Notes: a model not told the origin generated them from the letters alone. A stretch of 64,000 nt of DNA from Pseudomonas marincola (GCF_900116605.1 NZ_FPBC01000001.1:620001-684000), one strand, 5' to 3'. Shown: positions 51,845-61,417, counted from the stretch's first letter. Translations and numbers: made by a program.

Positions 51845-52273
51845 TCAAGCGTCCGCTTGCCAGTCGTCCGGGATGACGGCAATGACGTCGATTTCCATCA
51901 ACCACTGCGGCTGACCGAGTGCGCTCACAACCAGGCCGGTGGAGATCGGGAACACGCCTTTGAGCCACTTGCCGACTTCCTGATACACCGGCTCGCGATA
52001 ACGCGGGTCGATCAGGTAAGTGGTGGTTTTGACGATGTGGCTGAGGTCGCTGCCTGACTCTTCGAGCAGTTGCTTGACGTTCTTCATCGCCTGCGCCGTT
52101 TGCGCCTGCGCGTCACCCAAGCCGACCAGACGGCCTTCAAAATCGGTACCGACCTGGCCACGTACATACACCGTGTTGCCGGCACGCACGGCCTGACACA
52201 GGTCATTATCGAGATTCTGGTTGGGATAGGTTTCTTTCGTGTTGAACATCCGAATGCGCGTATGTGTAGGCAT
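51845..52273 (-). CDS. RidA-family (YjgF) protein
   Basis: 142 aa; the ATG at 52273 overlaps the preceding monooxygenase stop codon (TGATG) and has GGGAG upstream. RidA motifs: VRAGNTVYVRGQVGTDFEGRLVG, QTAQAMKNVKQLLEESGSDLSHIVKTTTYL, and Arg in DPRYREPVYQEV. RidA proteins hydrolyse reactive enamine or imine intermediates. In this operon it may clear an imine made by the flavin monooxygenase. Assignment to an exact Rid subgroup is not made. Confidence 0.9.
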   Translation of the reverse strand: MPTHTRIRMFNTKETYPNQNLDNDLCQAVRAGNTVYVRGQVGTDFEGRLVGLGDAQAQTAQAMKNVKQLLEESGSDLSHIVKTTTYLIDPRYREPVYQEVGKWLKGVFPISTGLVVSALGQPQWLMEIDVIAVIPDDWQADA

Positions 52274-53631
52274 CAGCTAACTCCCATGAGACTAAGTTTT
52301 TCAACCGGCGCGTGCTCATCCGCAGCGCGTTGCGAAGCATCGCGGTATTCGGCGTATTTACGTTGCGTGGCGATGTGATCAGCAATGTGCTTGGCATCGT
52401 GCCAAACGCCCCAGATAAACGTGGAGCCACGGCGTGAAAGCCAAGGCAGACCGACAAAGTAGACGCCGGGCTCGCTGGACACGCCGCGCTGATGCTGCGG
52501 TTTGCCGTTGGCGTCGAAGGCATTCACTTGCAGCCAGCTGAAATCGACCGAGTATCCGGTCGCCCAGATCACCGAAGTCACACCCGCCTCAGCCAGATCC
52601 AACTCACGCAGCGGATTAGTGATGCATTCGGAATCCGGGAACACGCGGCGCGCCTCCGGCTCTTCGGGTAAGTCGAGACCATTGCGGGCGATATAGGCGT
52701 CCGCCGCATCGAGCAGCGACAGGTAGTTTTCATCACCGCGAGCGAGGTTGTCGGCGAGGTCTTGCTGGAAGCTGACCTTGCCATCGCTGAAAGCTTTGGT
52801 CAGGCCTACCAACGTAATGCCTTCGCTGGCCAAACGGCGAAAATCAACAGTATGGCCGCCACGCGCGCCACTCACGGCAATGGTTACGTGTTCCTTGCCC
52901 GGCTGCGCCGCTTCGGCATCCCACTCGCCCAGAACACCCAACCACCAGCAGAAATCGCGGTTGCGGTAAGCCCGTGGCGGACGGTCATGGGCGCCAACTG
53001 AGAGATAAACCTGCTTGCCGGCACGGCGCAGTTCATCGGCGATCTGCACGCCCGAAGAGCCAGCGCCGACCACCAGCACAGCCCCCTCAGGCAACTGCTG
53101 CGGGTTGCGGTAATGCGCCGAGTGAATCTGCATCAGCGTCTCGTCTTTAGGCGCAATCGGCGGGATCACCGGACGCTGGAACGGGCCGGTTGCCGACACC
53201 ACGCGGTTGGCCTTGATTACGCCTTGCGATGTTTCGACGGTAAACCCTGGCCGATCAGCGTTGCGAACCACGCGCTTAACTTCTACGCCAGTGCGGATCG
53301 GCGCTTTGAATTTGTTGGCGTAGGCTTCGAAATAGGCCGCTACGCGGTCCTTGGAGGCGAAGGCGTCTGGCGACAGGTCATCGAATTCCATGCCCGGAAA
53401 GCGGTCGTGCCACGCCGGCCCATTGGCCACCAGCGAATCCCAACGCCCTGTGCGCCAGCCCTCGGCGATGCGATTACGCTCAAGTACCAGATGCGGCACA
53501 CCGAGTTTGCTCAGGTGCTCACTCATGGCCACACCAGCCTGACCAGCGCCAACAATAAGCGTGTCTATTTCCATTTGATCGAGTGTCATGTCTGCGCACT
53601 TCTGCAAGGCGGTTTGGTTCAGGTCGGTCAT
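52273..53631 (-). CDS. Flavin-containing monooxygenase (FMO/CzcO-like)
   Basis: 452 aa. Two dinucleotide-binding motifs: FAD site DTLIVGAGQAGVAMSEHL (near residue 25-40) and NADPH site VLVVGAGSSGVQIADEL (near 195). A R-x-G-R-W-D-S-L segment near residue 60 and an ATGY motif (VIWATGYSVDFSW) near residue 370 place it with FMO/Baeyer-Villiger-like enzymes. It oxygenates an N, S or C of a small molecule with NADPH and O2. The GAGGAGG site is strong. It is first of the FMO-RidA-DUF1028-ArgE series, facing mutS. Confidence 0.9.
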   Translation of the reverse strand: MTDLNQTALQKCADMTLDQMEIDTLIVGAGQAGVAMSEHLSKLGVPHLVLERNRIAEGWRTGRWDSLVANGPAWHDRFPGMEFDDLSPDAFASKDRVAAYFEAYANKFKAPIRTGVEVKRVVRNADRPGFTVETSQGVIKANRVVSATGPFQRPVIPPIAPKDETLMQIHSAHYRNPQQLPEGAVLVVGAGSSGVQIADELRRAGKQVYLSVGAHDRPPRAYRNRDFCWWLGVLGEWDAEAAQPGKEHVTIAVSGARGGHTVDFRRLASEGITLVGLTKAFSDGKVSFQQDLADNLARGDENYLSLLDAADAYIARNGLDLPEEPEARRVFPDSECITNPLRELDLAEAGVTSVIWATGYSVDFSWLQVNAFDANGKPQHQRGVSSEPGVYFVGLPWLSRRGSTFIWGVWHDAKHIADHIATQRKYAEYRDASQRAADEHAPVEKLSLMGVS

Positions 53632-54210
53632 GGCTGCCTCCTCTGACTCTGAAATTTGTTGTTCTTGGTTTACGGCAATTCGTAAGGTGTTGGCCGCATT
53701 GTGTTCGGAGGCAGGGATTTGCGAAATTATGATTTTTGTAGTCGCTGGCGAGGAAAAAACTGCAAGGCGCTGGTTATAGTTTTTTGCGCGGATGGGGCGA
53801 CATATTTACGAATGGGCGCAGGCGCTTGCCAGCCACATACTGGCGCAGAGATCAGTGCCCGCGAGCGTGTCTGCGCTTGGCTCGCCAAAGGCCACCTAAT
53901 GCAGCAGGCCGAGGCAAGAAGTGAGTGGCCACGCTCAGCGAGCAGCACCACAATCCACTGCGCCAATCCCTAGCCAGAGCTGCAATCCGATGCCCTGCAT
54001 CAATCCATGCATTGCTGGCCTGCGAGCCCTGCCTGCCCCGTGGTAACCTTGCGCCCATTGCAATGCGCATGGGCAAATTGCAGCTTGCGCGAGGCCGTTT
54101 TTATGGCCGCACGAGCGGTGATTCCACCTCTATAAGCCTCGGCGTGATTCCACCGCCAAGCCAGATGCCCTGCCGCCCCACGAATTTTCAAGACTTGCGC
54201 TAAGTACCCA
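53632..54210. other. Divergent monooxygenase / mutS region, no gene
   Basis: 579 bp with no supported coding frame; small open frames present have no ribosome sites or recognisable content. It holds the promoters of mutS and of the flavin monooxygenase operon. This is where cinA-recA usually face mutS in pseudomonads. Confidence 0.55.
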
Positions 54211-56790
54211 ATGAATATGGCCACCAAAGACTTATCCGCCCATACGCCGATGATGCAGCAGTACTGGAAGCTGAAGAATCAGCATCCCGAGCAATTAATG
54301 TTTTATCGCATGGGCGACTTCTACGAGATTTTCTACGAAGACGCGAAAAAAGCCGCCAAGCTGCTCGACATCACCCTCACCGCGCGTGGCCAGAGTGCCG
54401 GGCAGGCTATTCCCATGTGCGGGATTCCCTACCACGCCGCCGAAGGTTATCTGGCCAAGCTGGTCAAGTTGGGCGAGTCGGTGGTTATCTGCGAGCAGGT
54501 CGGAGATCCGGCCACCAGCAAAGGCCCGGTCGAGCGCCAGGTCGTGCGCATCATTACGCCGGGCACGGTGAGTGATGAAGCGCTGCTGGATGAGCGTCGC
54601 GATAACTTGTTGGCCGCCGTACTGGGCGATGAGCGCCTGTTTGGTTTGTCGGTACTGGACATCACCAGTGGTCGTTTCAGCGTGCTTGAGATCAAAGGCT
54701 GGGAAAACTTGCTGGCCGAGATCGAGCGCCTTAATCCGGTTGAATTGCTGATCCCGGACGACTGGCCAAAGGATCTGCCCGCCGAAAAACGCCGTGGTGC
54801 CAAGCGCCGTGCGCCGTGGGATTTTGAGCGCGACACGGCACTGAAAAGCCTGTGCCAGCAATTCGGCACTCAAGACCTCAAGGGTTTTGGCTGCGAGAAA
54901 CTGACACTGGCAATCGGCGCCGCCGGCTGCCTGCTTAACTACGCCAAAGAAACCCAGCGTACCGCGCTGCCGCACTTGCGCAGCCTGCGCCATGAGCGCC
55001 TGGACGACACAGTTATTCTTGACGGTGCCAGCCGCCGTAACCTTGAGCTGGACATCAACCTGGCCGGTGGCCGTGAAAACACCCTGCAATCGGTTGTAGA
55101 CCGCTGCCAGACTGCAATGGGCAGTCGTTTACTGGGCCGCTGGCTGAACCGGCCGCTGCGCGATCGCAGCGTGCTTGAAGCACGACAGGAGTCGATCACG
55201 TGCCTGCTCGATCGCTACCGCTTCGAGACATTGCAACCGCAGCTCAAGGAAATTGGCGACCTGGAGCGGATTCTCGCGCGCATTGGTTTGCGCAATGCAC
55301 GCCCCCGCGACCTCGCCCGCCTGCGTGATGCCTTGGCCGCGCTGCCCGAGTTGCAACAGGCCATGGGCCAACTCGACTCAGCGCATCTGGGCGCTCTGGC
55401 GACGACTGTAAGCACCTACCCGGAGCTGGCGGAACTGCTGGCGCGGGCGATTATTGACAGTCCTCCTGCAGTAATCCGCGACGGCGGCGTACTCAAGACC
55501 GGCTATGACGCCGAGCTGGATGAGTTGCAATCGCTCAGCGAGAACGCCGGCCAGTACCTGATGGACCTGGAAACCCGCGAGAAGCAGCGCACCGGGCTGG
55601 CCAACCTCAAGGTCGGCTACAACCGCGTACACGGCTACTTTATCGAGCTGCCAAGCAAGCAGGCCGAACAGGCGCCCGCCGACTACATCCGCCGGCAAAC
55701 CCTCAAAGGTGCAGAGCGTTTTATCACCCCGGAACTCAAAGAGTTCGAAGATAAAGCCCTGTCGGCGAAAAGCCGTGCGCTGGCACGCGAGAAACAGCTT
55801 TATGAAGAACTGCTCGAACACCTGATCAGCCACCTCGCACCTCTACAAGACAGTGCCAGCGCGCTGGCAGAGCTGGACGTTCTGAGCAACCTGGCGGAGC
55901 GCGCGCTCAACCTCGATCTCAATTGCCCGCGCTTTGTCGACGAGCCGTGCATGCGCATCGAGCAAGGTCGCCATCCGGTGGTTGAGCAGGTGCTGAGTAC
56001 GCCGTTCGTGGCCAACGACCTGAACCTTGACGATGCCACACGGATGCTGGTGATTACCGGCCCGAACATGGGCGGTAAATCGACCTATATGCGCCAGACG
56101 GCGCTGATTGTTCTGCTTGCGCACATTGGCAGCTTTGTTCCGGCTAAAAGCTGCGAACTGTCGTTGGTTGACCGCATATTCACGCGTATTGGTTCCAGCG
56201 ATGACCTCGCTGGAGGGCGTTCGACATTCATGGTCGAGATGAGCGAAACCGCGAATATTCTGCACAACGCCAGCGAACGCAGCCTAGTGCTGATGGACGA
56301 AGTGGGTCGTGGCACCAGCACCTTCGACGGCTTGTCGCTGGCGTGGTCGGCGGCCGAGCAGCTGGCCAAACTGCGCGCTTATACGCTGTTTGCCACCCAC
56401 TACTTCGAGCTGACGGTTCTGCCAGAGAGCGAGCCGATTGTCGCCAACGTGCACCTGAGCGCGACCGAGCACAATGAACGGATTGTTTTTTTACACCACG
56501 TGCTGCCGGGCCCGGCCAGTCAGAGCTATGGTTTAGCAGTGGCGCAACTCGCCGGTGTGCCGGGTGAGGTTATTTTGCGCGCGCGCCAGCATCTGGCACG
56601 GCTGGAAGCCACGAGTTTGCCGCATGAAGCGCCACGTGTAGGGCCAGGTGAAGCCCCGGCGCCCATGCAGAGCGACATGTTCGCAAGCCTGCCGCACCCG
56701 GTGCTGGAGGAATTGAATAAGATCAATCCGGATGATCTAACTCCGCGAAAAGCGCTAGAACTGTTATATGCATTGAAGACACGGCTCTAA
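54211..56790 (+). CDS. mutS: DNA mismatch repair protein MutS
   Basis: 859 aa, normal MutS length. The mismatch-binding FxE motif is [30 protein letters not shown]. The core, lever and clamp domains follow, and the ATPase carries Walker [10 protein letters not shown] (about residue 618) and Walker [17 protein letters not shown], then the helix-turn-helix tail. The C-terminus ([25 protein letters not shown]) contains the tetramerisation/beta-clamp-type segment. It recognises mismatches and recruits MutL. The next genes are fdxA and rsmZ, standard in the genus. An ATG two codons downstream is an alternative start. Confidence 0.97.
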   Translation: MNMATKDLSAHTPMMQQYWKLKNQHPEQLMFYRMGDFYEIFYEDAKKAAKLLDITLTARGQSAGQAIPMCGIPYHAAEGYLAKLVKLGESVVICEQVGDPATSKGPVERQVVRIITPGTVSDEALLDERRDNLLAAVLGDERLFGLSVLDITSGRFSVLEIKGWENLLAEIERLNPVELLIPDDWPKDLPAEKRRGAKRRAPWDFERDTALKSLCQQFGTQDLKGFGCEKLTLAIGAAGCLLNYAKETQRTALPHLRSLRHERLDDTVILDGASRRNLELDINLAGGRENTLQSVVDRCQTAMGSRLLGRWLNRPLRDRSVLEARQESITCLLDRYRFETLQPQLKEIGDLERILARIGLRNARPRDLARLRDALAALPELQQAMGQLDSAHLGALATTVSTYPELAELLARAIIDSPPAVIRDGGVLKTGYDAELDELQSLSENAGQYLMDLETREKQRTGLANLKVGYNRVHGYFIELPSKQAEQAPADYIRRQTLKGAERFITPELKEFEDKALSAKSRALAREKQLYEELLEHLISHLAPLQDSASALAELDVLSNLAERALNLDLNCPRFVDEPCMRIEQGRHPVVEQVLSTPFVANDLNLDDATRMLVITGPNMGGKSTYMRQTALIVLLAHIGSFVPAKSCELSLVDRIFTRIGSSDDLAGGRSTFMVEMSETANILHNASERSLVLMDEVGRGTSTFDGLSLAWSAAEQLAKLRAYTLFATHYFELTVLPESEPIVANVHLSATEHNERIVFLHHVLPGPASQSYGLAVAQLAGVPGEVILRARQHLARLEATSLPHEAPRVGPGEAPAPMQSDMFASLPHPVLEELNKINPDDLTPRKALELLYALKTRL

Positions 56791-56872
56791 CGCGAGCCCA
56801 AACAAGCTGTTAGAATCCTGCGCGCTGGAAAATGCCAAACACAAAGCCTGGTGATTTGGAGAGTTTTACCAG

Positions 56873-56920
56873 CTCAGGGGCTGTTTATGAGGGCAGCCCC
56901 CAGCCGTAGCCTGAGGAGAG
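56873..56920 (+). promoter_or_regulatory. fdxA leader with alternative hairpins at the ribosome site
   Basis: GGGGCTG (56877-56883) pairs with CAGCCCC (56894-56900). Alternatively CTCAGG-GGCTG (56873-56883) pairs with CAGCC (56901-56905) and CCTGAG (56910-56915), the latter overlapping the Shine-Dalgarno GAGGAGAG (56913-56920). The two structures exclude each other. A regulatory role is inferred. Confidence 0.35.
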
Positions 56921-56928
56921 AATTAGAA

Positions 56929-57252
56929 ATGACCTTCGTCGTCACCGACAACTGCATCAAGTGCAAATACACCGACTGTGTGGAAGTCTGTCCGGTGGAC
57001 TGCTTCTACGAAGGCCCGAACTTCTTGGTCATCCACCCGGACGAGTGCATTGACTGCGCCCTGTGTGAACCAGAATGCCCGGCCCAAGCGATCTTCTCAG
57101 AAGACGAAGTACCTGATGATATGCAGGAATATACTGAGCTCAATGCTGACTTGGCCGAGATCTGGCCGAACATCACCGAGAAGAAAGAAGCACTGGAAGA
57201 CGCCGAAGAGTGGGATGGCGTGAAAGACAAACTCCAGTACCTGGAACGCTAG
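56929..57252 (+). CDS. fdxA: 7-Fe ferredoxin FdxA
   Basis: 107 aa, exactly the FdxA length, with GAGGAGAG upstream. Cys residues at 9, 12, 17 and 21, then 25, 40, 43, 46 and 50, give the [3Fe-4S] plus [4Fe-4S] pattern ([18 protein letters not shown] and [17 protein letters not shown]). The acidic C-terminal half is typical. It carries electrons in the cytoplasm; the partner is unknown. Position between mutS and rsmZ/rpoS is conserved in Pseudomonas. Confidence 0.97.
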   Translation: MTFVVTDNCIKCKYTDCVEVCPVDCFYEGPNFLVIHPDECIDCALCEPECPAQAIFSEDEVPDDMQEYTELNADLAEIWPNITEKKEALEDAEEWDGVKDKLQYLER

Positions 57253-57284
57253 TCGTAAGAGCCACAAGGCCTCTGTCGTCTGTA

Positions 57285-57313
57285 TGGCTCGCTGATAACC
57301 CTTCAGCGAGCCA
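57285..57313 (+). terminator. fdxA terminator
   Basis: TGGCTCGCTG-N9-CAGCGAGCCA forms a 10-bp perfect stem 32 bp after the fdxA stop, followed by TTCGTTC. Confidence 0.8.
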
Positions 57314-57400
57314 TTCGTTCACTGCTGTATGCATCGCTGCATGCCGTCACCTGCGATCCAGGTGCTGTATACAGCGTCTTGCCTGACTTTATTTCAGGCA

Positions 57401-57531
57401 AAAAAAAGGGGCGGTTTTACCCGCCCACTCTTTAGTCCCTACTCCCTTTCAATCCTTCATCATCCTGATGAAATCGCATCCTGCGATTGTCCTCGCCACA
57501 GTCCTTTGCGACGTGTGTCTATCCCTCGACA
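57401..57531 (-). ncRNA. rsmZ: RsmZ small RNA (sequesters RsmA/CsrA)
   Basis: Lies between fdxA and rpoS, the conserved rsmZ position. The RNA starts TGTCGAGGGATAGACACA, nearly identical to the RsmZ 5' hairpin of fluorescent pseudomonads. It has eight GGA motifs, several in hairpin loops (CGCAGGATGCG, ATCAGGATGAT, CGAGGACAATCG), the recognition element of RsmA/RsmE. It ends with GGGCGG-gtaaaa-CCGCCC and a run of T (57401-57426). It titrates RsmA to release translation of secondary metabolism and biofilm genes under GacS/GacA. About 131 nt. Confidence 0.93.
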
Positions 57532-57539
57532 CAGTTCTA

Positions 57540-57567
57540 ATAATAGAGTTTTCTGAGCCTCCCACAA
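57540..57567 (-). promoter_or_regulatory. rsmZ promoter
   Basis: A TATTAT -10 box (57540-57545) ends 8 bases before the RNA start, and TTGTGG (57562-57567) lies 16 bp upstream as a weak -35, as expected for an activator-dependent sigma-70 promoter. Confidence 0.65.
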
Positions 57568-57703
57568 GGGGCTACTTTGCCCAAAATGGCCTGAAAACCT
57601 TCAGCACAAAATATAAAATCCTTATAAATCATATTGTTACATCTAATCCACATGATTTGAAAGCTTATTGCCTCCGAAAGTTCCTACATTCACTTACAGA
57701 GCG

Positions 57704-57721
57704 TGTAAGCAATCACTTACA
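57704..57721. promoter_or_regulatory. GacA box upstream of rsmZ
   Basis: TGTAAG-caatca-CTTACA is a perfect match to the GacA upstream activating sequence TGTAAG-N6-CTTACA. It lies 173 bp upstream of the rsmZ start. A further CTTACA half-site is at 57693-57698. Confidence 0.92.
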
Positions 57722-57734
57722 AACCTGCGCCCAC

Positions 57735-57757
57735 AAAAAACCGGCCTGAGCCGGTTG
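57735..57757 (-). terminator. rpoS terminator
   Basis: On the minus strand ACCGGC-tcag-GCCGGT is followed by TTTTTT, 19 bp after the rpoS stop codon and just before the GacA box. Confidence 0.88.
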
Positions 57758-57775
57758 TTTGCTGAATAGCTTATT

Positions 57776-58780
57776 TCACTGGAATAACGAGTCGCTCGAC
57801 AGGCCATTTTTCTCGAGGATTTCGCGCAAACGCTTGAGCGCCTCAACCTGAATTTGCCGTACACGTTCACGGGTCAAACCGATTTCACGGCCGACCTCTT
57901 CCAGGGTACAACTCTCATGACCGCGCAAACCGAAACGACGTACTACAACTTCACGTTGTTTATCTGTCAGGTCAGACAGCCACTGATCAATGCTCTGCGA
58001 GAGATCATCATCCTGCAGCAGCTCACAGGGGTCGGTAGGTCGGTCATCGGTTAAGGTGTCGAGCAAAGTCTTATCTGAGTCCGCACCGAATGATACGTCT
58101 ACCGAAGAGACCCGCTCATTAAGGCCTAGCATGCGTTTGACTTCTGCCACCGGCTTCTCCAGCAGGTTGGCAATTTCTTCGGCCGAGGGCTCGTGGTCGA
58201 GCTTTTGCGTCAGCTCACGAGCAGCTCGCAGGTAGACATTGAGTTCTTTGACCACATGAATGGGCAGACGAATAGTGCGCGTCTGATTCATGATCGCGCG
58301 CTCAATTGTCTGACGAATCCACCACGTAGCGTAAGTTGAGAATCGGAAGCCGCGCTCAGGGTCGAATTTCTCGACGGCGCGGATCAAGCCCAGGTTGCCT
58401 TCTTCGATCAGATCAAGGAGCGAAAGGCCACGGTTGACGTAACGTCGGGCAATTTTAACCACCAGACGCAGGTTGCTCTCGATCATCCGTTTGCGCCCAG
58501 CCGGATCCCCCTTCTGAGCCAAGCGAGCGTAGTGGACTTCTTCTTCTGGAGTCAGTAACGGCGAAAAGCCGATTTCATTGAGGTACAGCTGAGTGGCGTC
58601 TAGCGCCCGTGTGTAGTCGATGTACTTGTGCTGCTTGCTCGTAGAAGTCTTTGCCTTCGTCCGGGCAGTTGGCTTTTCAGCCTTATTATTAACCCCTTCG
58701 TCAAGAACGATGGCGGGCTCCATGAGCAACACCTCGTCACTGACGTCAAACTCCGGCACTTCTTTCTTATTGAGAGCCAT
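57776..58780 (-). CDS. rpoS: Stationary-phase sigma factor RpoS (sigma-38)
   Basis: 334 aa, as in other pseudomonads. Region 1.2 ([32 protein letters not shown]), regions 2.1-2.4 ([62 protein letters not shown]), region 3 and region 4.2 ([36 protein letters not shown]) are complete. It directs RNA polymerase to stress and stationary-phase promoters. It lies downstream of nlpD on the same strand; part of its transcription probably starts inside nlpD, as known in the genus. No truncating mutation is visible. Confidence 0.98.
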   Translation of the reverse strand: MALNKKEVPEFDVSDEVLLMEPAIVLDEGVNNKAEKPTARTKAKTSTSKQHKYIDYTRALDATQLYLNEIGFSPLLTPEEEVHYARLAQKGDPAGRKRMIESNLRLVVKIARRYVNRGLSLLDLIEEGNLGLIRAVEKFDPERGFRFSTYATWWIRQTIERAIMNQTRTIRLPIHVVKELNVYLRAARELTQKLDHEPSAEEIANLLEKPVAEVKRMLGLNERVSSVDVSFGADSDKTLLDTLTDDRPTDPCELLQDDDLSQSIDQWLSDLTDKQREVVVRRFGLRGHESCTLEEVGREIGLTRERVRQIQVEALKRLREILEKNGLSSDSLFQ

Positions 58781-58845
58781 TGTTTCTGTCCCTTGCTGAG
58801 TTCGACAGCAAGCTCAAGCGCACCCTATTCCTTGGCGACACTTGA

Positions 58846-58874
58846 GCCCGTCCTTCCTACTTGAAGGAACGGGC
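58846..58874 (-). other. Hairpin between nlpD and rpoS
   Basis: GCCCGTCCTTC-N6-GAAGG(A)ACGGGC forms an 11-bp stem with one bulged base. There is no U-tract. It lies between the nlpD stop and the rpoS start, so it may act as an attenuator or a processing site of the joint transcript. Confidence 0.5.
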
Positions 58875-58884
58875 CAACAGTGAA

Positions 58885-59724
58885 TCAACGCTTTGGAAGG
58901 AACTGCAAAGGATCAACAGGTTTACCTTGACGGCGGATTTCAAAATGTAGCTTCACGCGGTCTGTGCCCGTTGAACCCATTTCAGCAATTCTCTGCCCTG
59001 CTTTGACACGCTGTCCTTCCCGTACCAACAGCTTACGGTTGTGGCCGTAAGCGCTTACGTAGGTATCGCTGTGTTTGATGATCACCAACTCGCCGTAGCC
59101 CCGTAAACCACTCCCGGCGTACACCACGGATCCATCAGACGCAGCTAAAATAGGCTCTCCCAAATTGCCGGCGATATCAATGCCTTTATTCAAACTGCCG
59201 TTTGAGGAGAATCGCCCGATTACAGTGCCTTGCGCTGGCCACGCCCAGCCAGAGGCGCTTTTCGAGACGCTTTCGACTTTAGTCGTTGCCGGCGTTGTTA
59301 CCACCGGCGCAGGTTTGGCAACCGGCCGTGGCTGAGTTGTGGTGGTCGTACGAGGCTTGCTGACATTGGTCACAGTCACCGAACTCGACTTGGACGTGCC
59401 GTAGTTACCGTCAAACCGGATGATCTGGCCAACCCGGATGGTATACGGCGCAACGATGTGGTTACGCGCCGCAAGGGCTTTCCAATCCCAGCCAAAACGA
59501 AACGCGATCGAATACAGCGTATCGCCACGGCGCACGCGGTATTGGCCACTGGTGGTTTTAGGGCGAGCCGGCGCCGCACTGACCGCGCGACCATTACGGT
59601 CGACCACTTGTGCGCCGCCCGAGCTGCTGGCACAGCCAGACAGTAGCAAGGTGAAGACCACGCCACTCAACAGGTAAAACAGTGTGCTGGTGCTGATACG
59701 CGATTGAATGGCTGTAAAACTCAC
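58885..59724 (-). CDS. nlpD: LysM/M23-domain lipoprotein NlpD
   Basis: 279 aa from a GTG start at 59724, chosen because AAGGGAG lies at ideal spacing; an upstream TTG at 59793 has none. Lipobox LLSGC31. A LysM domain (about 62-105, YRVRRGDTLYSIAFRFGWDWKALAARNHI) binds peptidoglycan. The C-terminal LytM/M23 domain lacks zinc ligands (NKGIDIAGN instead of H-x-G-x-D; VKLHFEI instead of HLHFEI), so it is not an endopeptidase but an activator of amidase AmiC in division, as in E. coli. It is followed by rpoS. Confidence 0.93.
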   Translation of the reverse strand: MSFTAIQSRISTSTLFYLLSGVVFTLLLSGCASSSGGAQVVDRNGRAVSAAPARPKTTSGQYRVRRGDTLYSIAFRFGWDWKALAARNHIVAPYTIRVGQIIRFDGNYGTSKSSSVTVTNVSKPRTTTTTQPRPVAKPAPVVTTPATTKVESVSKSASGWAWPAQGTVIGRFSSNGSLNKGIDIAGNLGEPILAASDGSVVYAGSGLRGYGELVIIKHSDTYVSAYGHNRKLLVREGQRVKAGQRIAEMGSTGTDRVKLHFEIRRQGKPVDPLQFLPKR

Positions 59725-59789
59725 CCGTCTCTCCCTTACTGGCGACTTGCTAGGAACCGCTGAGAATAACTGTGGCAGATTGAGGCAAC

Positions 59790-60719
59790 TCAATCCAAAA
59801 GCTTCTGGTTACGTTTGGCAAGCCACTCGATGCCAATCACCAGTATTACACCGCTAAGGGCCAACACAATGGCCATCAGCAGCTGCGGGTCGTGCCCGCT
59901 GACAGTGGCAAACTGGCTGGGCGACAGATTGCTTTGCAACAACGGAACCTGTTCGCCATGGCTATTAAGCCGCCAGGTCAGGGTTTCTTTCCACGGCCAC
60001 AGCTTGTTCAGCGAGCCGAGCATAAGGCCGGTGAGAAACGCCAGAACCAGATCGTGCCAACGCGCCAGCATCCACCGCAGCAACCCGGCAAAACTGACCA
60101 GACCCAGCGCACAGCCGCAGGCGAAAAGCCCGAGAACGCCCAAGTCGAGGCTTTTGACCGCACCGATAATGAATGGATACAACCCTAGCAGAAGCAGGAT
60201 AAAGCTACCCGAGATTCCAGGCAGAATCATTGCACAGATAGCAATCGCGCCCGCGAAAAAGATATTCAGCGAGTCTGTGCCCCACTGCACCGGGGACGCC
60301 ACCGTAATCCAGTAGGCAAATGCTGCGCCCACCGCAAAGCTCAGCCAGCGGCCCGGGCTCCAGCGCTGAATTGAGCGAGCGACCAGATGCGATGAAACCA
60401 GCACCAGACCAAAAAAGAATGACCACACCGGAATCGGGTGGGTGTCGAGCAAGTAGGTAATCGCGCGCGCCAGGGTCACTACGCTGGTAAGAATACCGGC
60501 GAGCAGAGTCAGCAGAAATGTCAGATTGGCGGCTTGCCACGCCTCGGCAATACGGCCGCGCAGAAATAACGTAAAAGCGCCCGGCAAACTGGAAATAGAG
60601 CGCAGCAGTTCTTCATAGATACCGCTGATAAACGCAATTGTGCCGCCGGATACGCCCGGCACAACATCCGCAGCCCCCATAGCAATGCCTTTCGCATACA
60701 ACAATAGGTGCTTTTTCAT
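59790..60719 (-). CDS. DUF368/PopT-family undecaprenyl-phosphate translocase
   Basis: 309 aa with about eight to nine membrane segments. It begins with the family signature MGAADVVPGVSGGTIAFISGIYEELLRSI (residues about 15-43) and repeats a similar motif near the middle (MILPGISGSFILLLLGLYPFII), reflecting inverted-repeat topology. DUF368 proteins (PopT) recycle undecaprenyl phosphate across the inner membrane for cell-wall synthesis. The gene lies between pcm and nlpD; P. aeruginosa PAO1, as far as I recall, lacks it at this position. No clear ribosome site was seen. Confidence 0.88.
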   Translation of the reverse strand: MKKHLLLYAKGIAMGAADVVPGVSGGTIAFISGIYEELLRSISSLPGAFTLFLRGRIAEAWQAANLTFLLTLLAGILTSVVTLARAITYLLDTHPIPVWSFFFGLVLVSSHLVARSIQRWSPGRWLSFAVGAAFAYWITVASPVQWGTDSLNIFFAGAIAICAMILPGISGSFILLLLGLYPFIIGAVKSLDLGVLGLFACGCALGLVSFAGLLRWMLARWHDLVLAFLTGLMLGSLNKLWPWKETLTWRLNSHGEQVPLLQSNLSPSQFATVSGHDPQLLMAIVLALSGVILVIGIEWLAKRNQKLLD

Positions 60720-60740
60720 AAATTCGATCTACGTGAAAAA

Positions 60741-61397
60741 TCAGGCCAAGGGGCCATTAAGCAAAGGTACAAAACGCACGGCATCGAGAACGTGGCGCGA
60801 GAAACCATCTTCTTCGCGGACAATCAGCATCAACTGCTGCACATCACCCGTCCCCACGGGAATCACCAAGCGCCCGCCCGGCGCCAATTGGTCGAGCAGA
60901 GCCTGCGGTACATCGGCCGCAGCGGCTGTGACAATAATGCCGTTGTAAGGCGCGAGCGCCGGCCAGCCTTCCCAGCCATCACCCCAGCGAAAGACCACGT
61001 TACGCAGATTCAGTTCAACCAGACGCTCTTTGGCGCGGTCTTGCAGGCCCTGAATACGCTCAACCGTAAACACCCGTTCAACCAGCTGGGAAAGAATCGC
61101 AGTTTGATAACCAGAGCCCGTGCCGATCTCGAGCACTTTGTCGAGCGGCCCGGCAGCGAGCAACAACTCACTCATGCGCGCCACCATGTAAGGCTGGGAG
61201 ATGGTCTGGTTATGGCCGATCGGCAACGAGGTGTCTTCGTAGGCGCGATGCGCCAGCGCCTCATCAACAAACAGATGACGTGGCGTGCGGCGGATTACTT
61301 CAAGCACTTGTGCGTTGGACAAGCCTTCTTCATACAACCGTTGGATCAAGCGCTCACGTGTGCGCTGGGAAGTCATACCGATGCCGTGGCGATTCAT
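60741..61397 (-). CDS. pcm: Protein-L-isoaspartate O-methyltransferase
   Basis: 218 aa from the ATG at 61397; the internal [10 protein letters not shown] start would give 211 aa, as in P. aeruginosa. SAM-binding motif [16 protein letters not shown], the Pcm pre-motif [15 protein letters not shown], and post motifs [22 protein letters not shown] and [12 protein letters not shown]. It methylates isoaspartyl residues to repair aged proteins, consistent with its stationary-phase neighbours. It starts 20 bp after surE. Confidence 0.95.
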   Translation of the reverse strand: MNRHGIGMTSQRTRERLIQRLYEEGLSNAQVLEVIRRTPRHLFVDEALAHRAYEDTSLPIGHNQTISQPYMVARMSELLLAAGPLDKVLEIGTGSGYQTAILSQLVERVFTVERIQGLQDRAKERLVELNLRNVVFRWGDGWEGWPALAPYNGIIVTAAAADVPQALLDQLAPGGRLVIPVGTGDVQQLMLIVREEDGFSRHVLDAVRFVPLLNGPLA

Positions 61398-61417
61398 TTC
61401 ATCTCGCTCTCGAATTA

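Noticed and set aside
53632-54210. Small open frames upstream of mutS
   Set aside because: Overlapping frames on both strands without ribosome sites or recognisable content.
58885-59724. NlpD as active M23 endopeptidase
   Set aside because: Zinc-ligand positions are replaced, as in amidase activators of the NlpD/EnvC type.
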